Assembly (NCBI GenBank): GCA_947044365.1
Contig: OX345638.1
Coordinates: 7,765,701 to 7,829,700, forward strand
Reading direction: 5' to 3'
Source: Petrosia ficiformis
Taxonomy: Eukaryota; Porifera; Demospongiae; Haplosclerida; Petrosiidae
Length of the DNA stretch: 64,000 nt
A program made the position numbers and the translations under genes. The notes under the pieces are model-generated. The model was given only the letters and a program-made list of their open reading frames with translations, did no database searches and was not told the origin of the DNA. Numbering within the stretch: the first letter of the stretch is position 1; each line of letters begins with the position of its first letter. This document shows positions 10,401-22,640 of the stretch, one piece after another.

Positions 10401-13400
10401 GATGTATTGATCTTGAATCAGAGTTACTATCAGTACAGGGTATTGCTGATAACAGAAGTACATCCATACATCAATTGAGACACGAGCTTGAAGTAAAATC
10501 AAAAGAATACACAAATAATGTCCATCAATGTGAAATGAAGATTCAAGAAGTTAACAAACAACTGGAGAATATGAAGAAGCAAGAACAGAGAAAAGAGGAA
10601 GAGCTATTGCAAGTTAATCTTGACTTATGGGGAAAAGATGAGACAGTTAAAGAGATGAAGACAAGAGAAATGTTACTACAACATACGATGGAGAAACTAA
10701 ACCAAGGTATGTAGTAAATGAATACATGTACTTAATTATTTATTCTACTTCTGTATCAGAACTGTCTGCCAAAGAGCTGGATATAAGTCATAAACATCAA
10801 CAGTTATCATTACTGAATAATAAACTTGAACAAAGTGAAGAGAAAATTAAATTACTGGAATCAAATGTGACAAAACTAAACCAAACAACAGAAAAATGGA
10901 AGAAAGGTAACTGATTAGATGATAATACATTTTTGTAACTGTAGCTGTTCCTTCAGCCATTCCAAATAATGATGGTAATGGACAGTAGGATATATTAGGC
11001 TTGTGACAATGTTTGCATCAAATTTCAAACCTGAGCAGGCAAACGTTAATATTTGTAAATGAACACTTGTACAATGTAAACATGTGGTTAATATGTCCAG
11101 AAATGTCGCTTTATGCTTCTGCCTTATTACTTTGTCAAGTGATGATTAGAAACTGCAACAGGAATAAAATGTAGTACTGGATAATGCAATTTTTAAGGCT
11201 GAGCATGCAATATTAATAAAAACATGTACGAACTTTCATTCCTAATATAATAAATGTACATAATTACAGTAACATAATAATTAATATTATCTTATATATG
11301 TATATAATATAATAATTATAATTATGATTCTATAATAGTTATTATTACTATTATACATAATACATGGTTCATGTTAGATTGTGAAATTGCTCAGCATCAG
11401 TTGTCTATAACAGAAATGGCTTCAGATCATGAACATCAAAAGCTGAATGATGAACTACAACTCCATCAACAGAAAGTTAAACATTTTGAATCAAATATTA
11501 CACAACTCTACCAGACAGCAGAAATATGGAAGAAAGGTAATAGATAGATATAGTGACATACTAAATAATGTATTATAAGTTGATTTATGGAATTAGGAAA
11601 TGCTTGTTGTCCAAAAAGGGTAAAAAAAGCAATTCTTTCACACATAAGTTGGATAGCAAGGTCAGCATCTGCTCCCCTTAAGAGGAATATAATGTTTTAC
11701 CTTACTAAGTAAAAGATCAGCCATAGATTGTTCTATTTTTCAGCATTTGTAACAGAACATGCAGTATACTTGAAATTTCAATACACCACACTGACACGTT
11801 CATCCAATATTATCAACATGTGAATGAATGTGTGAGTAATGGCGAAAAGACAAACAAAATGCAAGCTATGTACAGTATACATTATGATTGATAACACCTT
11901 TGGACTATCAATTTGAGTAACAAGGCTGTAGAAAGAGTGTGCAACAATTAATCGATTGACCATAAGCTAATTAAAATTTCAGTGCACTTTGCACTTCTAA
12001 TTAATGGTCCCTCTGATAAACATCCTGGCTATACAATTAATGAATTATTTCTTTGGTTTATCATGACATGATATTTCCATAATATCCGTAGCATCTCAAC
12101 AACAACTTCATGAAATAAAGGAATCACGAAAACAGATCAGACATGTAACAGAGAATATTAATCTACCAGGTACATCATTAACTACAGATAACACATGTAT
12201 GTATGTGTACATACAGTCATACATATGTATGATATATTATATGTTTGCTTAGATAATTCTGAAGAAGAATTATACAGAATAGCAATACCTGAGAGGAGTG
12301 AGCTTGAAGTATTGACACAGAGTGGTGAGTTACAAATGACTAACTAATAATGATATCATATACTAATTTTAATTACATTAAATTCTGTAATTAATTTCTT
12401 CAGAATTTCAATCATTGGAAGATATTAAAGGTGGATTGAAGGAACCACATGAGTTGGGTTTAGAGATTCAAGAAATGAGTCGTGATATACAAAAAGGTTG
12501 TACATACATTATATGTGACATGTACAATAATTTATTATTATAATATATAGAACTGAAATGTTTGTGGAGTGACAGTGTTAATATGAGTCAAGCACACACG
12601 ACTGAGTTAAGAAAGAAGGAAGAACTAATAACACAGCTGAAACAAGACTCGGAAATTGTCCATCAATATCAATTGAAGATTCAAGAGGTTAACAAACACA
12701 TGGAGAATATGAAAAATCAAGAAAGGAGAAAAGAGGAAGAGCTATTACAAGTTAATCTGGACTTGAGTGGAAAAGAGGAGGCACTTAAAGAGATGAAGAC
12801 AAGAGAAATGTCATTACAACATACGATGGAGAAACTAAAGCAAGGTATAATACATCTACTTTAATTATTCTATATTAATATATTAGATTGGGAATTAAAG
12901 CTGTCTGCCAAAGAGCTGGATATAAGTCATAAACATCAACAGTTATCATTAATGAGTAACAAACTTGAACGAAGTGAAGAGAAAATTAAATTACTGGAAT
13001 CAAATGGGACAAAACTAAACCAAACAACAGAAAAATGGAAGAAAGGTAACTGATTAGATGATAATACACTATTGTAACTGTAACTGTTCCTTCAGCCATT
13101 TCAAAAAATGATGGAAATGGATAATAAGATATATTAGACTTGTGACAATGTTAGAAGTTTCAAACCTTTCATTTAGCAAGGAAAATATTTTGTTTTGAAT
13201 CTTTACTGCAATATGTCCTTTAATGTTTTTACATGCACACCTGTACATCTAAACATTGGGTTAATATTTCCAGAATGTTGAGGCTGTCCTTCTGTCCCAT
13301 TTCTCTGTCAAGTGATGAGTAAAAACAGTATTAGGAATAAAACGTAATGTAGTTTTAATGGCCAATCTAGATACATGTGTGAAATTGTGACAAAAGAATG

Positions 13401-16400
13401 CATAATATTATATTATAACGATTCAACCCAGTGGAAAGCAGTCATAGGGATGGTCCTGCAAGCCACAATAAATTGTGACTGGGGATGCAAAAATCAGTCT
13501 TTGTTCGAAATTTATTAATAATAATTTTCTTAAATGGCTATGTTTAACTATTCACTACTCAGCACAGGAAACTGACTAAATTTAATATGTAGTTGGAGCA
13601 ATAGTTTCTCTTCTTGGTTGCTTAATTCAGTTGGCTACCTGTAGAATATTGGTGAATTACGAGTGTTTAAATGTAAGCCTTTGACAAAATTCATTTTTGC
13701 CTAAGGACTAATTTTCACATCCATGGTCACCAATGTATTCTATTGATGACTATTTTTGTTGTCTCAATAATATGTGCTATTGCTAGTTGACTACTGTACA
13801 TGTACATTATTTATTAACGTCCAAACACTTGCCACTTGCCACTTGCCACCTTCATTAGCGAAAAATGATTTATGTATCCCAAAAGGTCTACCTACATGAT
13901 ACTCAGTAATTTAGAATCCTGAGCTGATAAGAAGCCAATCTAAGTAACTATGTGGGTGTTACCCAGGAGACCTGCACTATAATGGATCTTAATCTCATTC
14001 ACAACAGCCCACACTCTAATGAGCAAATGCCATTTAGTGACTTTAATTGAATTTCTTGCCACTTTGATCAGTTACGTTTGAGGTCAGATAATGTCAGAGT
14101 AATGCCAGTGTATTATGAGGGATTTTCTGAGAAATTCGTGCATAGTGGGGGAAGTGGGGTGGGAAAAAAGTGAGTTGAGCTATTTCAATGGAAGGCAGAG
14201 TACAGCACTCCATGTAGGGGCATGCTTCTCAGAAATATTTCTATTTTGGACCCACAAAGAGGAGTATATGGCACAATCTAGCAGTATAAATGTATACTAA
14301 TCATACTATAATAGCCACCCTTATTTTTCCCTTCATACCATTATGCATCATTATTAAGCTAATAATTTGAAGTACAAAGGGGTGGCAGAAAATATCTAAG
14401 GAGGATGGGGCAAATGCCCTCTTCCTTCCTCATAAAAACCATGATTATATCATGAGCACTTTACTGAGTATTACTAGCATTATTAAGTGATCACTTGGAT
14501 TATCTTATTACATCAGAGATAGAAGAACTACAAACAGAAATTCTTGACAAAACTACTCAAATAGAGGAGCTACAGACTTCATTGAAAAGCAAAACAAAAA
14601 CGCTAGAATCACTACAAGAAAGTAAGTCATGTCTCTTATGGAACATCAACATTTATTCTGTTTTTATAGAAGTGACGTCACTGCAGACAACAGTCGTTAG
14701 TAAGAATGAACTAGTAGACAAACTACATAGTAAGTTGGAGAAGAGAAATGAGACAGTGAAAGAACTAGAATCGCTACAAGAACGTAAGTCATGTGCTTTT
14801 CAAAATTATAATGGAAGTTCAACATTTACCCTGTTATTATAGAAGTGAAGTCACTACAAACAACAGTGGTTGATAAAACTTCACAAACAGATGACGTACA
14901 GAATACAGTAGAGAATATTGAAGTACATTTGGATGAATTACAAATGCAGAGAGAGAGAATAAGGGAACTCGAAGTTACTATACAAGAAATGAAACAGTTA
15001 GAGGAAACTAGAAAGACATCATCACTTGTACCACAAAACTCCAGTGACATCATTTCTATACCAAGTTAGAAATCATGTTATATAATTAATATACTAATCT
15101 GTGTTGTTATCATAATCTCATATTATTATACAGATGATCCTGATCTTCATATAGCTAAACAGAAGGTGTTTCACATTAAAGGGAACACTCTGGATTGGGG
15201 GAATATGGGTTTAAGATGTATTTCACAGACGGTACCATCCCACCATCACAAGTGCTTATCAAAGCTCTTGTTGGTGGTAAATTCCAGTTTCCTGATAGAA
15301 TGGAGCTTGTCAGTGCTTTATATGTCATCTCATTCCCTGAAGAGTACCTCCAGCCTGTGAAATTACAAATACAACACTGTGTCTATCTGAACAGTTCACG
15401 ACAGTTTAAATATCTGAGTTTCATAACAGCACCTATAGATAAGTCAGTACCACCATACAAGTTCCAGTTCATAGAGGGTGGTAAATTCTATACTGATAGT
15501 CAGTATGGAAAGATAGTTCGTTCCAAGTTTTGCATAATGGGTATTGGTAAGAGGACTAATGGTCATGATCCACACGTCTCACCTGATGTAGAGGATACTA
15601 GTGATACTGATAGTGAAACACAATCCACATCTGAACATGGTTAGGATACTATAATTAGTATTTAAATATTTATTATAAATATTTATTAGCTGATGTTCAA
15701 TCAACTGATAATGATGCGTCTCATATTGACTCTTCAGAAGACCAAGATCCACCTAGTAGCGATACTGATAATGAAATACAATCCACATCTGAACATGGTT
15801 AGGATATTATAACATTAATAACAGTATTTAAATATTCGTTACAATTATAGGTGATGTTCAGAATGATGTGTCTAATACTGACTCTTCTTCAGATGATAAG
15901 GATACTAGTAGTGACACTGATAGTAAAACACCACCCCCATCAGGACATGGTTAGGATATTAATAGTATATATTATGAATGTATTTATTACAATCATTATT
16001 AGTTGATGCTGACCCCACTGAAGAGCATCCTAGTAGCAATACTGACGATAAAACACCACCCCCATCAGGACATGGTTAGGTTATTAATAGTATATATTAT
16101 GAATGTATTTATTACAATCATTATTAGTCGATGTTGACCCCACTGAAGAGCATCCTAGTAGCAATACTGACGATAAAATACCACCCCCATCAGGACATGG
16201 TTAGGTTATTAATAGTATATATTATGAATGTATTGATTACAATCATTATTAGTCGATGCTGACCCCACTGAAGAGCATCCTAGTAGCAATACTGACGATA
16301 AAACAGCACCCCCATCAGGACATGGTTAGGATGTTAATTAAATATCTTTTTTTATTATTTACTATAATTATTATTAGTGTTTATTCAATCTACTGACAAT

Positions 16401-19324
16401 GCTGAAACGGCTAAGGATTTTATTAGTGATACTGAGTCCAAATCTGTACATGGTTAGGATATTAATAGTATACATGTTGACGTTATAGTTCAGTATTATT
16501 AGTTAATATTCACTCAACTGATAATGATGTATGTAATACTGATGATGTAGAGGTGAAAGAATTCATCTCATCTGATAAACAGGAAACACAACAAGAGAAA
16601 TGTAAGATATTCACATATCATAATATTACATGTACATGTACATATCTCATATTCAATACATGTAGTTGATAATGATATTAATACTGTAACTAATAATGAT
16701 AATATTAGTACTGAAGATATTATCAACACGCCTGATATACATGATAATGAAACACTACAGAAAAAATTTAAGGAATCATTTATTATAATATACACATGTA
16801 TGATTCTTCATCCATTTTTATAACAGATTCTGGTACTGAACTGAATATATCACATGATAGTAACACTGAACTACAAGAAGGTAGGTATAGTATATACAGC
16901 ATAATAGTTATACTCATTTATAAGATGTATAATGTATATTTTATTCAGATACACAATCTCAACATACATGTAGTGAATTGGTTGTTCATAAAATAGTTTC
17001 TGGTAGTGTAATCCATACAAAAGGAAGTATGTTATATTATACATCACTCTCATTAGTAGATGCATGGAGATTAAGTAAAATAATATTACTATTCTATAGT
17101 ACAAGTTCCTGATGATTCTGATGTACCTGATAACAAATATACTGGTGAAATGTATTACGAAAGGAAAGAAAGTAACAAATGGTTAATGAGGTTCATGATA
17201 TTCCAAAATGTTAAAGTATTCCAAAAGGTAATTAACATACAGCATGCATTTGTATTCTGAATTGTAAATTGATGCATTAATTAGCCCTTAAAGTGCTGAG
17301 CATTTATTTGGCAATGCTTCCCATTTCCAAAACTGTAGGCTCTGCTGTAGATATCTCGGCCTTCATTTACTTTTTGTATGCCAAACTTTTTGACTCATTT
17401 TCTGACATGGAGTACTACTTCTAGCCACTTGCATACCAGGACCCGAACATTTCCAAGCTATTCATAGAACTAAATAAATGCAGTTTTCTCCTTTTAACAG
17501 CAACAAACAAAACGACCACACTACGTGTTGGTGGTACCAGCTATCCGCACAATATCAAGTTGTCCAGCAAGAGAAATGTCACAGCTACCCTCCAGATTGC
17601 ATGGGCAGGGTCAAAGGGCCACAAATTACGTGGGTGTCAAAGGGGCAGCACCTAGTTTGAACTCCATTAACGGAGCGACACCCTCCTTAAATATTTTTCC
17701 TGTACTCCATATTTAGGACAAAGGGCAGCCAAAAATCGATCAACGTTTTTTAGCCTTTTGCTTGAGAATATGACTCAAACCAAATACGAACATTTGGAAT
17801 GGTCTAATGCTTTGAACACACTCCTAAGTGAGACGTCAGCACTTTAGGGCTTAAACTACTGCACATCTCACCTTCCATTTATATGTGTAGTTTTGAGTAA
17901 CTTACGTAATTCATATAGATGATGGCCTCAATATTAGAATGTCATGACTTCATATATGAAATATAATGTATAGTTAAATGTCATTAGGTTAATACATGAT
18001 TATACTGTAACTCAGGATTGCAATTCAACTGTAACTCAATAATGAATGGATTACATTTTGACATACATGTACTATTACACAAGAAACAGAAAGGGTACTA
18101 ATATGAAAATTGTGAAGATAAATAAAAAACTTATTGGTCATTCCAAACTAAAGTTACGAAAATTGCCTGAGGTTGAGCTGAACATGAATGACCTAATATA
18201 TGTTTGTATGTATCTTATAACAGGAAATTTTGTGGTATTATAATATTAATTTTTTTCAAAATTACAGTACATATCAGCTGAACACCAAAATCTTATACAT
18301 GATGAGACAATACGATTTTCTTTTCTGGACCCACTACATGGATATATTGAACTAGTTCTGGACAGTCCAGAACAAAAATATTCCTTCAAAGGATGGAAAA
18401 TCATGCCTCATAAAGAACCACTCAGAGTAAGGATAAATATAATTTGTATTGATAAATGATTCATCACTTTATCATGATATAACAGCTTACTAAAAAAGAT
18501 GCTGACTTGTTTGGTTCACAACATCTTCTCATTTGCCCATCTGGTCTAGTGACTGTGCGTGCAACACAGGCACAAGATACTGAACAGGACTTGCACTATG
18601 CTGTACCTTTGGTTGGAATTAATTCAGATGTTAGGAAGATATTTATAAATCGATCTCTGGAGACTGTTCAAACTATAACTAGTAAAGCATCTCATTATAA
18701 TATTATAATAATTATATTAACAATATTCTGTAACACTTTAGAAACTGTCAGTCAACAAAAATTAGATGAAGACACCACACAACCTCCTACAGCTGGTGAT
18801 GCAACAGATAAAGGTTATTATTAATTTATTAAAAATAATTTCAAGTACCAAGAGGGAGTGGGCATATTGTTTATCCTACATGACATTATTACAATATATA
18901 TCACAGCATCTCCACTGCCTCATGAAGCTCAGAATGATCCACTGTCTAATGTGTGTCATTGTGTACTAGGTATAGTTACTAAATATCACACTGTATATTA
19001 CTGAGTTATATTCAATATGATATTACAGGTATTAATGATCTTAATGAAGTTTATATGAAGTGCATAAACTTCAATAAAGATTGGGAATTCATAGGATTAG
19101 CATTATTTGTTAAGAAACCCACACTGGATAATATACAGGAGAATTATCTTGATGTAAGGAAAAGAATGCTTGAGATGCTAGCCTCATGGCTGAAAAGGGA
19201 GAATGAAAAACAGCCAGTACCTACCTGGAATATCTTACTCAAAACACTCTCTGAATATGACAGAATGAAATGTACACAAATTGCTAGTGAATTAGATTGT
19301 AGTGTGTGTGAAGATGTAAAATAA
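4465..19324 (+). CDS. Gene A: kelch - coiled coil - ZU5 - UPA-like - Death domain protein (frameshifted in ZU5)
   Basis: I trace 35 exons by GT-AG sites, phase continuity and comparison with B-D: 4465-4474, 4683-5228, 5286-5458, 6036-6239, 9061-9232 (kelch); 9922-10103, 10160-10204, 10280-10706, 10760-10906, 11378-11536, 12092-12169, 12253-12324, 12404-12496, 12551-12844, 12887-13045, 14517-14621, 14670-14783, 14843-15064 (coiled coil); 15134-15639 (ZU5); 15690 to 17026 (ten linker exons); 17100-17227, 18268-18426, 18486-18681 (UPA-like); 18742-18813, 18906-18968, 19029-19324 (linker and Death). About 1,800 codons. The ZU5 exon has a 1-nt deletion near 15199 relative to B and D, leading to a stop unless bypassed, so the allele shown may be a pseudogene or an assembly error. 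The start ATG sits in a 10-nt exon shared by all paralogues. Likely a cytosolic sensor/adaptor; function is inferred from domains only. Confidence 0.7.
6440..7000. mobile_element. Insertion in gene A intron 4, left part (second copy at 52808)
   Basis: A block starting 'gagagtacggtaatactctc' and running through 'gggatggcacgg' to about 6980 recurs at 52808-53350 inside intron 4 of the second MCM7 copy. The intron sequence of the paralogues continues uninterrupted from 'actaataat' to 'tataatgatgtg', so everything from about 6440 to 9000 is extra DNA in A. No coding capacity is seen in this part. Confidence 0.6.
7000..7860. other. Middle of the gene A intron 4 insertion
   Basis: Unidentified insert DNA with a short (TA)n run near 7510-7530. 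The part 7580-7860 ('actatgataaccattggaat', 'gactgacactacttcttg') is again shared with 53385-53655 in the MCM7 copy 2 intron, showing that both loci received the same composite or that one was copied from the other. Confidence 0.45.
7861..8149. mobile_element. Foldback element copy 1
   Basis: Two arms of about 135 nt are near-perfect inverse copies around a short centre near 8005: left arm has 'atgtagggatgtcaaaaccc', 'aaacaaggttgggaagctaa' and 'cttccatataaccctacata'; the right arm reads the reverse complement. There is no ORF. A highly similar copy is at 53658-53965, a partial one at 40410-40580, and a diverged one at 35100-35310. Confidence 0.8.
8161..8963. mobile_element. TIR element with coding remnant, copy 1
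   Basis: Ends 'ccctatgattgcttt' (8165) and 'aaagcaaatataggga' (8949) are imperfect inverted repeats. A sister element at 48097-48901 has the same termini and shares 'attcttgtgtcac.tac.cgagta' and 'gtagttaaggaa'. The insert carries the open frame listed at 8396-8803. Confidence 0.55.
8396..8803 (+). pseudogene. Arg-rich transposon-type protein remnant
   Basis: A single frame from ATG 8396 (MSTASMENKKAKRA...) to 8803 is interrupted only by TAG at 8501. The second half is very rich in Arg/Glu/Gln, with a repeated pattern like 'RRQNETEEQRSIRLNKQR' then 'RKRRQTESSQSRAIYLERM'. Such R-x-x-E-Q-R-x-x-R-L repeats occur in the N-terminal regions of large transposon proteins (Helitron-type and others) in invertebrates. 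Family assignment is weak; it is inside a TIR element and not part of gene A. Confidence 0.35.
10907..11377. other. Gene A intron 9
   Basis: The intron begins with a ~300-bp block ('gtaactgttccttcagccat' type) that recurs in intron 15 from 13046. Nothing else is recognised; a TA-rich stretch precedes the acceptor. Confidence 0.5.
11537..12091. other. Gene A intron 10, no recognised content
   Basis: About 550 bp without homology to the other paralogues that I can see. The minus-strand open frame at 11778-11963 has no recognisable motif and is not called. Confidence 0.4.
13046..14516. repeat. Gene A intron 15 with internally deleted dispersed repeat
   Basis: The first ~300 bp duplicate intron 9. 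Positions 13930-14450 match the left and right parts of the repeat at 150-1200 but lack the middle. 13840-13850 has a triple 'cacttgc' run. No exon is seen. Confidence 0.5.
15134..15639 (+). other. Gene A ZU5 exon with 1-nt deletion
   Basis: Homologous to the B and D ZU5 exons (both 507 nt, here 506). Motifs: 'PPSQVLIKALVGGKF', 'MELVSALYVISF', 'YKFQFIEGGKFYTDS', 'KFCIMGIG'. Around 15197-15205 the sequence 'gattgggggaatatggg' replaces 'gattggggagattatggg', shifting the frame; the upstream frame stops at 'tga' around 15358. The remainder is clean in the shifted frame, which suggests a recent lesion or a sequence error. Confidence 0.75.
15690..17026 (+). other. Gene A linker exons, including three units of the 125-bp exon repeat
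   Basis: Ten small exons rich in Asp, Ser, Thr, Pro: 15690-15797, 15851-15949, three units of 72 nt at 16003-16074, 16128-16199 and 16253-16324 separated by 53-nt introns, then 16378-16452, 16503-16601, 16666-16797, 16827-16880, 16949-17026. Each starts with V/A-D and many end in '(S)GHG' across the splice. The peptide is acidic and probably disordered. Confidence 0.65.
17100..18681 (+). other. Gene A UPA-like region
   Basis: Three exons: 17100-17227 ('SNKWLMRFMIFQNVKVFQK'), 18268-18426 ('IRFSFLDPLHGYIEL', 'GWKIMPHKEPLR'), 18486-18681 ('LVTVRATQAQDTEQDLHYAV'). Order after ZU5 and before Death matches the UPA domain of UNC5/PIDD/ankyrin; residue-level similarity is only moderate to my eye. 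Confidence 0.5.
17228..18267. repeat. Gene A intron with inverted copy of the dispersed repeat
   Basis: B has only a ~50-bp intron at the same place. Here 17290-17840 is the inverse of 230-770: for example 'gccaaaaatcgatcaacgtt' corresponds to the block near 360-375 on the other strand. Open frames at 17478-17716 belong to the repeat. Confidence 0.6.
19029..19324 (+). other. Gene A Death-domain exon
   Basis: The last exon encodes about 98 residues with a Death-domain pattern: 'DWEFIGLALFVKKPTLDNI', 'RMLEMLASWLKRENE', 'PTWNILLKTLSE', then a final helix with 'QIASEL', and a stop at 19322-19324. The W-x-x-(I/L)-G...L...I...ML-x-x-WL...TW-x-x-L order is typical of the family. Confidence 0.7.
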
Positions 19325-19384
19325 TTGACTTGTTTATTTTTATTAACACTGTTGTGTACACTAAATATACTCTTCATTGGATTT

Positions 19385-19620
19385 GAATCTTCTATTTTTT
19401 TTGCTACAAGTGTTTTACCAAATGGGGAAACTGGAAGTTGCTAATATTAACCATCTCCATGTGACTGACAGATGCAGGGACAAACACATCCTCACTTTGA
19501 GGGTGGAGCTGAGTAATACTCATGGGCAAAAAAAGCCTGCACCTAATGGGGCTTGAACCTGCAACTATTCAACTGCAGGTTAACATTTTAACCAATAGAC
19601 CACTAGTACTACAGTGGCAT
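19385..19620 (-). mobile_element. tRNA-derived SINE family 2, copy 1
   Basis: On the minus strand the element opens with 'actagtggtctattggttaa' (A-box like) followed by a B-box-like stretch 'caggttcaagcccc' and ends in an A-rich tail (the T run near 19393-19402 on the + strand). The copy at 22640-22890 has the same layout and orientation. Confidence 0.6.
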
Positions 19621-21800
19621 AGGAAGCGGGTGGGGCTCCAGGGCCTTGTGCTCCCCCTTAAATTTTGGTGAGGCCAATAGTTTGGTACATGTGACAGCTA
19701 TTGGTTGCCCCAATCCCCCCTCCCCTATTTAAAAACATATTCCTATGCCTATATGCAATTGTATAGTACACCCTCATGACAACTATTCTATTATAAATTG
19801 CACAACACTTGGGACAATTGTCAGTTTACAATATTGTATGATACTTATTAGATCTTAGGGGGCATTTGCATATCGAAAATATAAGCTTAGCATAAACGAA
19901 GGAGGATTTCATCTGAGATGTTAAATTTACCTATTGAAAGACGTCAAATCACTATATACCCTTCAAGAGGAAACACTCTGTGTATAAACAGACAGCTATC
20001 ACAGCACAAAACGAGAGGTTTCCTGATGTGTGTCAAGAGAAATCTGTAAGGAAATCTGTAATGAAACATGATAAAAACTCCGTAGATACTTAAGAAAATG
20101 CACAGACACGTCATGCTTCTATGTTATCTTGAGAAACATGCTGTGTCTTCACATTTCTAGTGGATTGTACCAAGTTTCTGTCATGTTTACTTACAAGTTC
20201 CTCTTGATGTACATCAGGGAACCTGTTGTTTGTTTGTAGTATATCAAAAGTAAGTTTCTTGATTATGTAATTAATTCTGATCATTATATATGTAATTTAC
20301 TCATAAAATTATTCAGAGAGTATGATAGATAATTCATTCGTCATGTACGTAACTATTTGTCTTAAAATATATTACGTCCCTCCTTTATGATATGTGCATA
20401 ATCTATTTTTTATCATAGAAAATAATTCACTACATACAACTAAATACAAACATAGTGTCTAGAGTATATGTATATATTCTATACAGTTACTGTTAAGGGA
20501 TAGTGTGTAGTTATGTACTTATAATACACATGCAAATAAAATGTACACTTATCCGTCTGTAGATATAATCAGACAAGCAATATATTGATATAAAATATTA
20601 TCCATAATAATAGTCTATATTTATTACTTTAAACTGGTGTTGTACCAATATAGTATAGGTAAATATATAGGTGCCTATACTGGCCCAAGGTATAGTTATA
20701 GGTAAATATAGTATATAGGCAAGTAGTAGAGGGCCATGCACATACAGATCCAAGGTTTTAATCTTTATAGTATTATTTTACAGTAGGAAAAAATTAATAC
20801 AACACTTATAATCAGTCATCCATCTTTCCTAGTAGTTTGTGAGTTTCATTTTCCAATAGAAATGGATAGGTACTAGAAAGTAGTGAAGGGCATCAATAAA
20901 TTCTAGAAATGAGTGAACACTGAGGTGCGTACAGGAATAGATATCATTATAGACAGTTTTATTTGGCTATAATATTTGATATCTGAAGTATAATGCAAAC
21001 CTTAGTATAGGTGCGACACTGGTTTAAACTATTCTACAAGAATGAACGTAGAGAAATATACACGTATAAGTTAGTAAGCCTGTAAGAGTGGTTTAATAAA
21101 CTAGTTTACTAGGTATTATCATATTCACTTGTGTGTATCAGTTAACGATTTGCACATCTGTTCTTATCAGTTCTTATGTACATTTATAGTGGGAGATGTG
21201 CTAATATGTAAACTGTGATATCTTTGAAATCGTGTTTTCAAAGCTGTTGGGTGGTGTGTCACAATTGACACAATTGGTCATTGTGAACAACAACATTCCA
21301 ACATCAAAATTTAAATATATCACTGCAAAAAATAAATTGTTAAAATAACCATTTATTGGTTAGTACAGTTGCAAGGTATAGCATGAGTTTTAATTTAGAT
21401 TGTCAATTGTCATAAAGGATGTTGTGGCTACATGCATGCATGTTACTACGACATAATGTGCACCAAGTATTGGAAGGCATAAATTCAATCATGTGTTTGC
21501 GGGTTTACAAACGTTTTTGATGGCTATTTATATGTATACTATTTGGTGATTCAACCAATGTAAAGAAAGCAAGCATGATTAGATGCACTAGTAAGAGTTA
21601 ATCAACATTATGCCATCGATACCTGTGCGGTTGTATCACGAAATGTAATGTGCTGACAGCAACAAGAACACTATAAAAATTAATGGGTATTTTAACCCAC
21701 CATTTGGTTACATGAGTTTCAATACAATATTAATAATATGCTCCTGACTCTACATTGATTTCTTTTCTTGCAAGGTAATGTTTAAAAGTAGTAAATGATT
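19621..21800. other. Intergenic DNA between genes A and B, first part
   Basis: No gene seen. 20428-20600 repeats the gene A upstream block of 2150-2350. 20650-20720 has short iterations of 'tataggtaaatata'. 21690-21755 is an extra copy of one arm of the foldback element that follows. Confidence 0.4.
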
Positions 21801-21806
21801 TCTTGA

Positions 21807-22262
21807 ATTTTAACCCTTATTTGGTTACAGGAGTTTCAATGCTGTATTGATAATAAATATTATGCTTCTGAGGTAGAAATTGTTATTGTAAATTCTCATT
21901 CAGTGGAGAACAAAGTTATTTGTCGACAAATTCCACGACTTTGTATTTATAATATAAAATAATGAATAGTAAATAGATATTTTAAAACATTTGTGTGTAT
22001 ATATATATATATATATAATTATATATACATTCTATCTCATGATAGATTTTGTATACTCTATACAACTTGAAAGTAAACTCTATACAACTTGAAAGTAAAC
22101 TCTATACATATATGTAATATATATATATATATATACACAAATGTTTTTAAAAACTTTATTTGTAATTTATAAAGGTTGAATGAGAATTTACAATAATTCA
22201 CAAGCATAATATTTATTATCAATACAGCATTGAAACGCATGTTACCAAATAAGGGTTAAAAC
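21807..22262. mobile_element. Foldback element with (TA)n centre
   Basis: The left arm 'ttaacccttatttggttaca' and 'gtattgataataaatattat' (21810-21900) is matched in inverse by 22165-22262 ('ataatatttattatcaatac', 'taccaaataagggttaa'). Further inwards 'catttgtgtgtatata' (near 21990) and 'tatacacaaatg' (near 22133) are inverse as well. Non-coding. Confidence 0.65.
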
Positions 22263-22640
22263 AACCAATTCATTTTTACAGTGTATACTTACTCTTCAAC
22301 ACCTCAATTCAGCAATAATAATATATTGTGCATATTTTAATTGACATGGAATTGAGATAACTAACTACTTGGTTGAAATAAGTGAACAGTTGTGTACTGA
22401 ATGCATACTAGACAGACTAATACTACAACACTTAATATTAAAGGATAAAGATATAATGATAAACATGTACATGCAATACAAATCTGATTTACAATTGCAA
22501 AGGCCTTGTGTAATTCATTTTCTCATTGTCTATAATTCACTCATTACAGATAATACAGAAATATTACAATAAAAAAAAAAGGTAATTCGGCTAGTTACGC
22601 AACATTACATACTACAATTGAATTCACTTAATTTATGATC
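22263..22640. other. Intergenic, no recognised content
   Basis: An open frame at 22369-22572 (67 codons) shows no family motif and has no paralogue in the other gene units. An A run at 22570-22580 and the T run near 22640 border it. Confidence 0.3.

Larger units (their letters stand above)
9922..15064 (+). other. Gene A coiled-coil exons (6-18)
   Basis: Thirteen exons encode heptad-like Glu/Lys/Leu/Gln-rich helices, e.g. 'KIQEVNKQLENMKKQEQRKE' and 'LLESNVTKLNQTTEKWKKG'. Exons 8-9 (10280-10906) and 14-15 (12551-13045) are near repeats of each other, and the following intron sequence is repeated too, so a block was duplicated within the gene. After exon 8 all exons are phase 1-1. Expected role: oligomerisation. 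Confidence 0.7.

Noticed and set aside
16568..17104. Minus-strand frames over the gene A linker exons
   Set aside because: They are shadows of the exons and AT-rich introns of gene A; the plus-strand exons have paralogous support.
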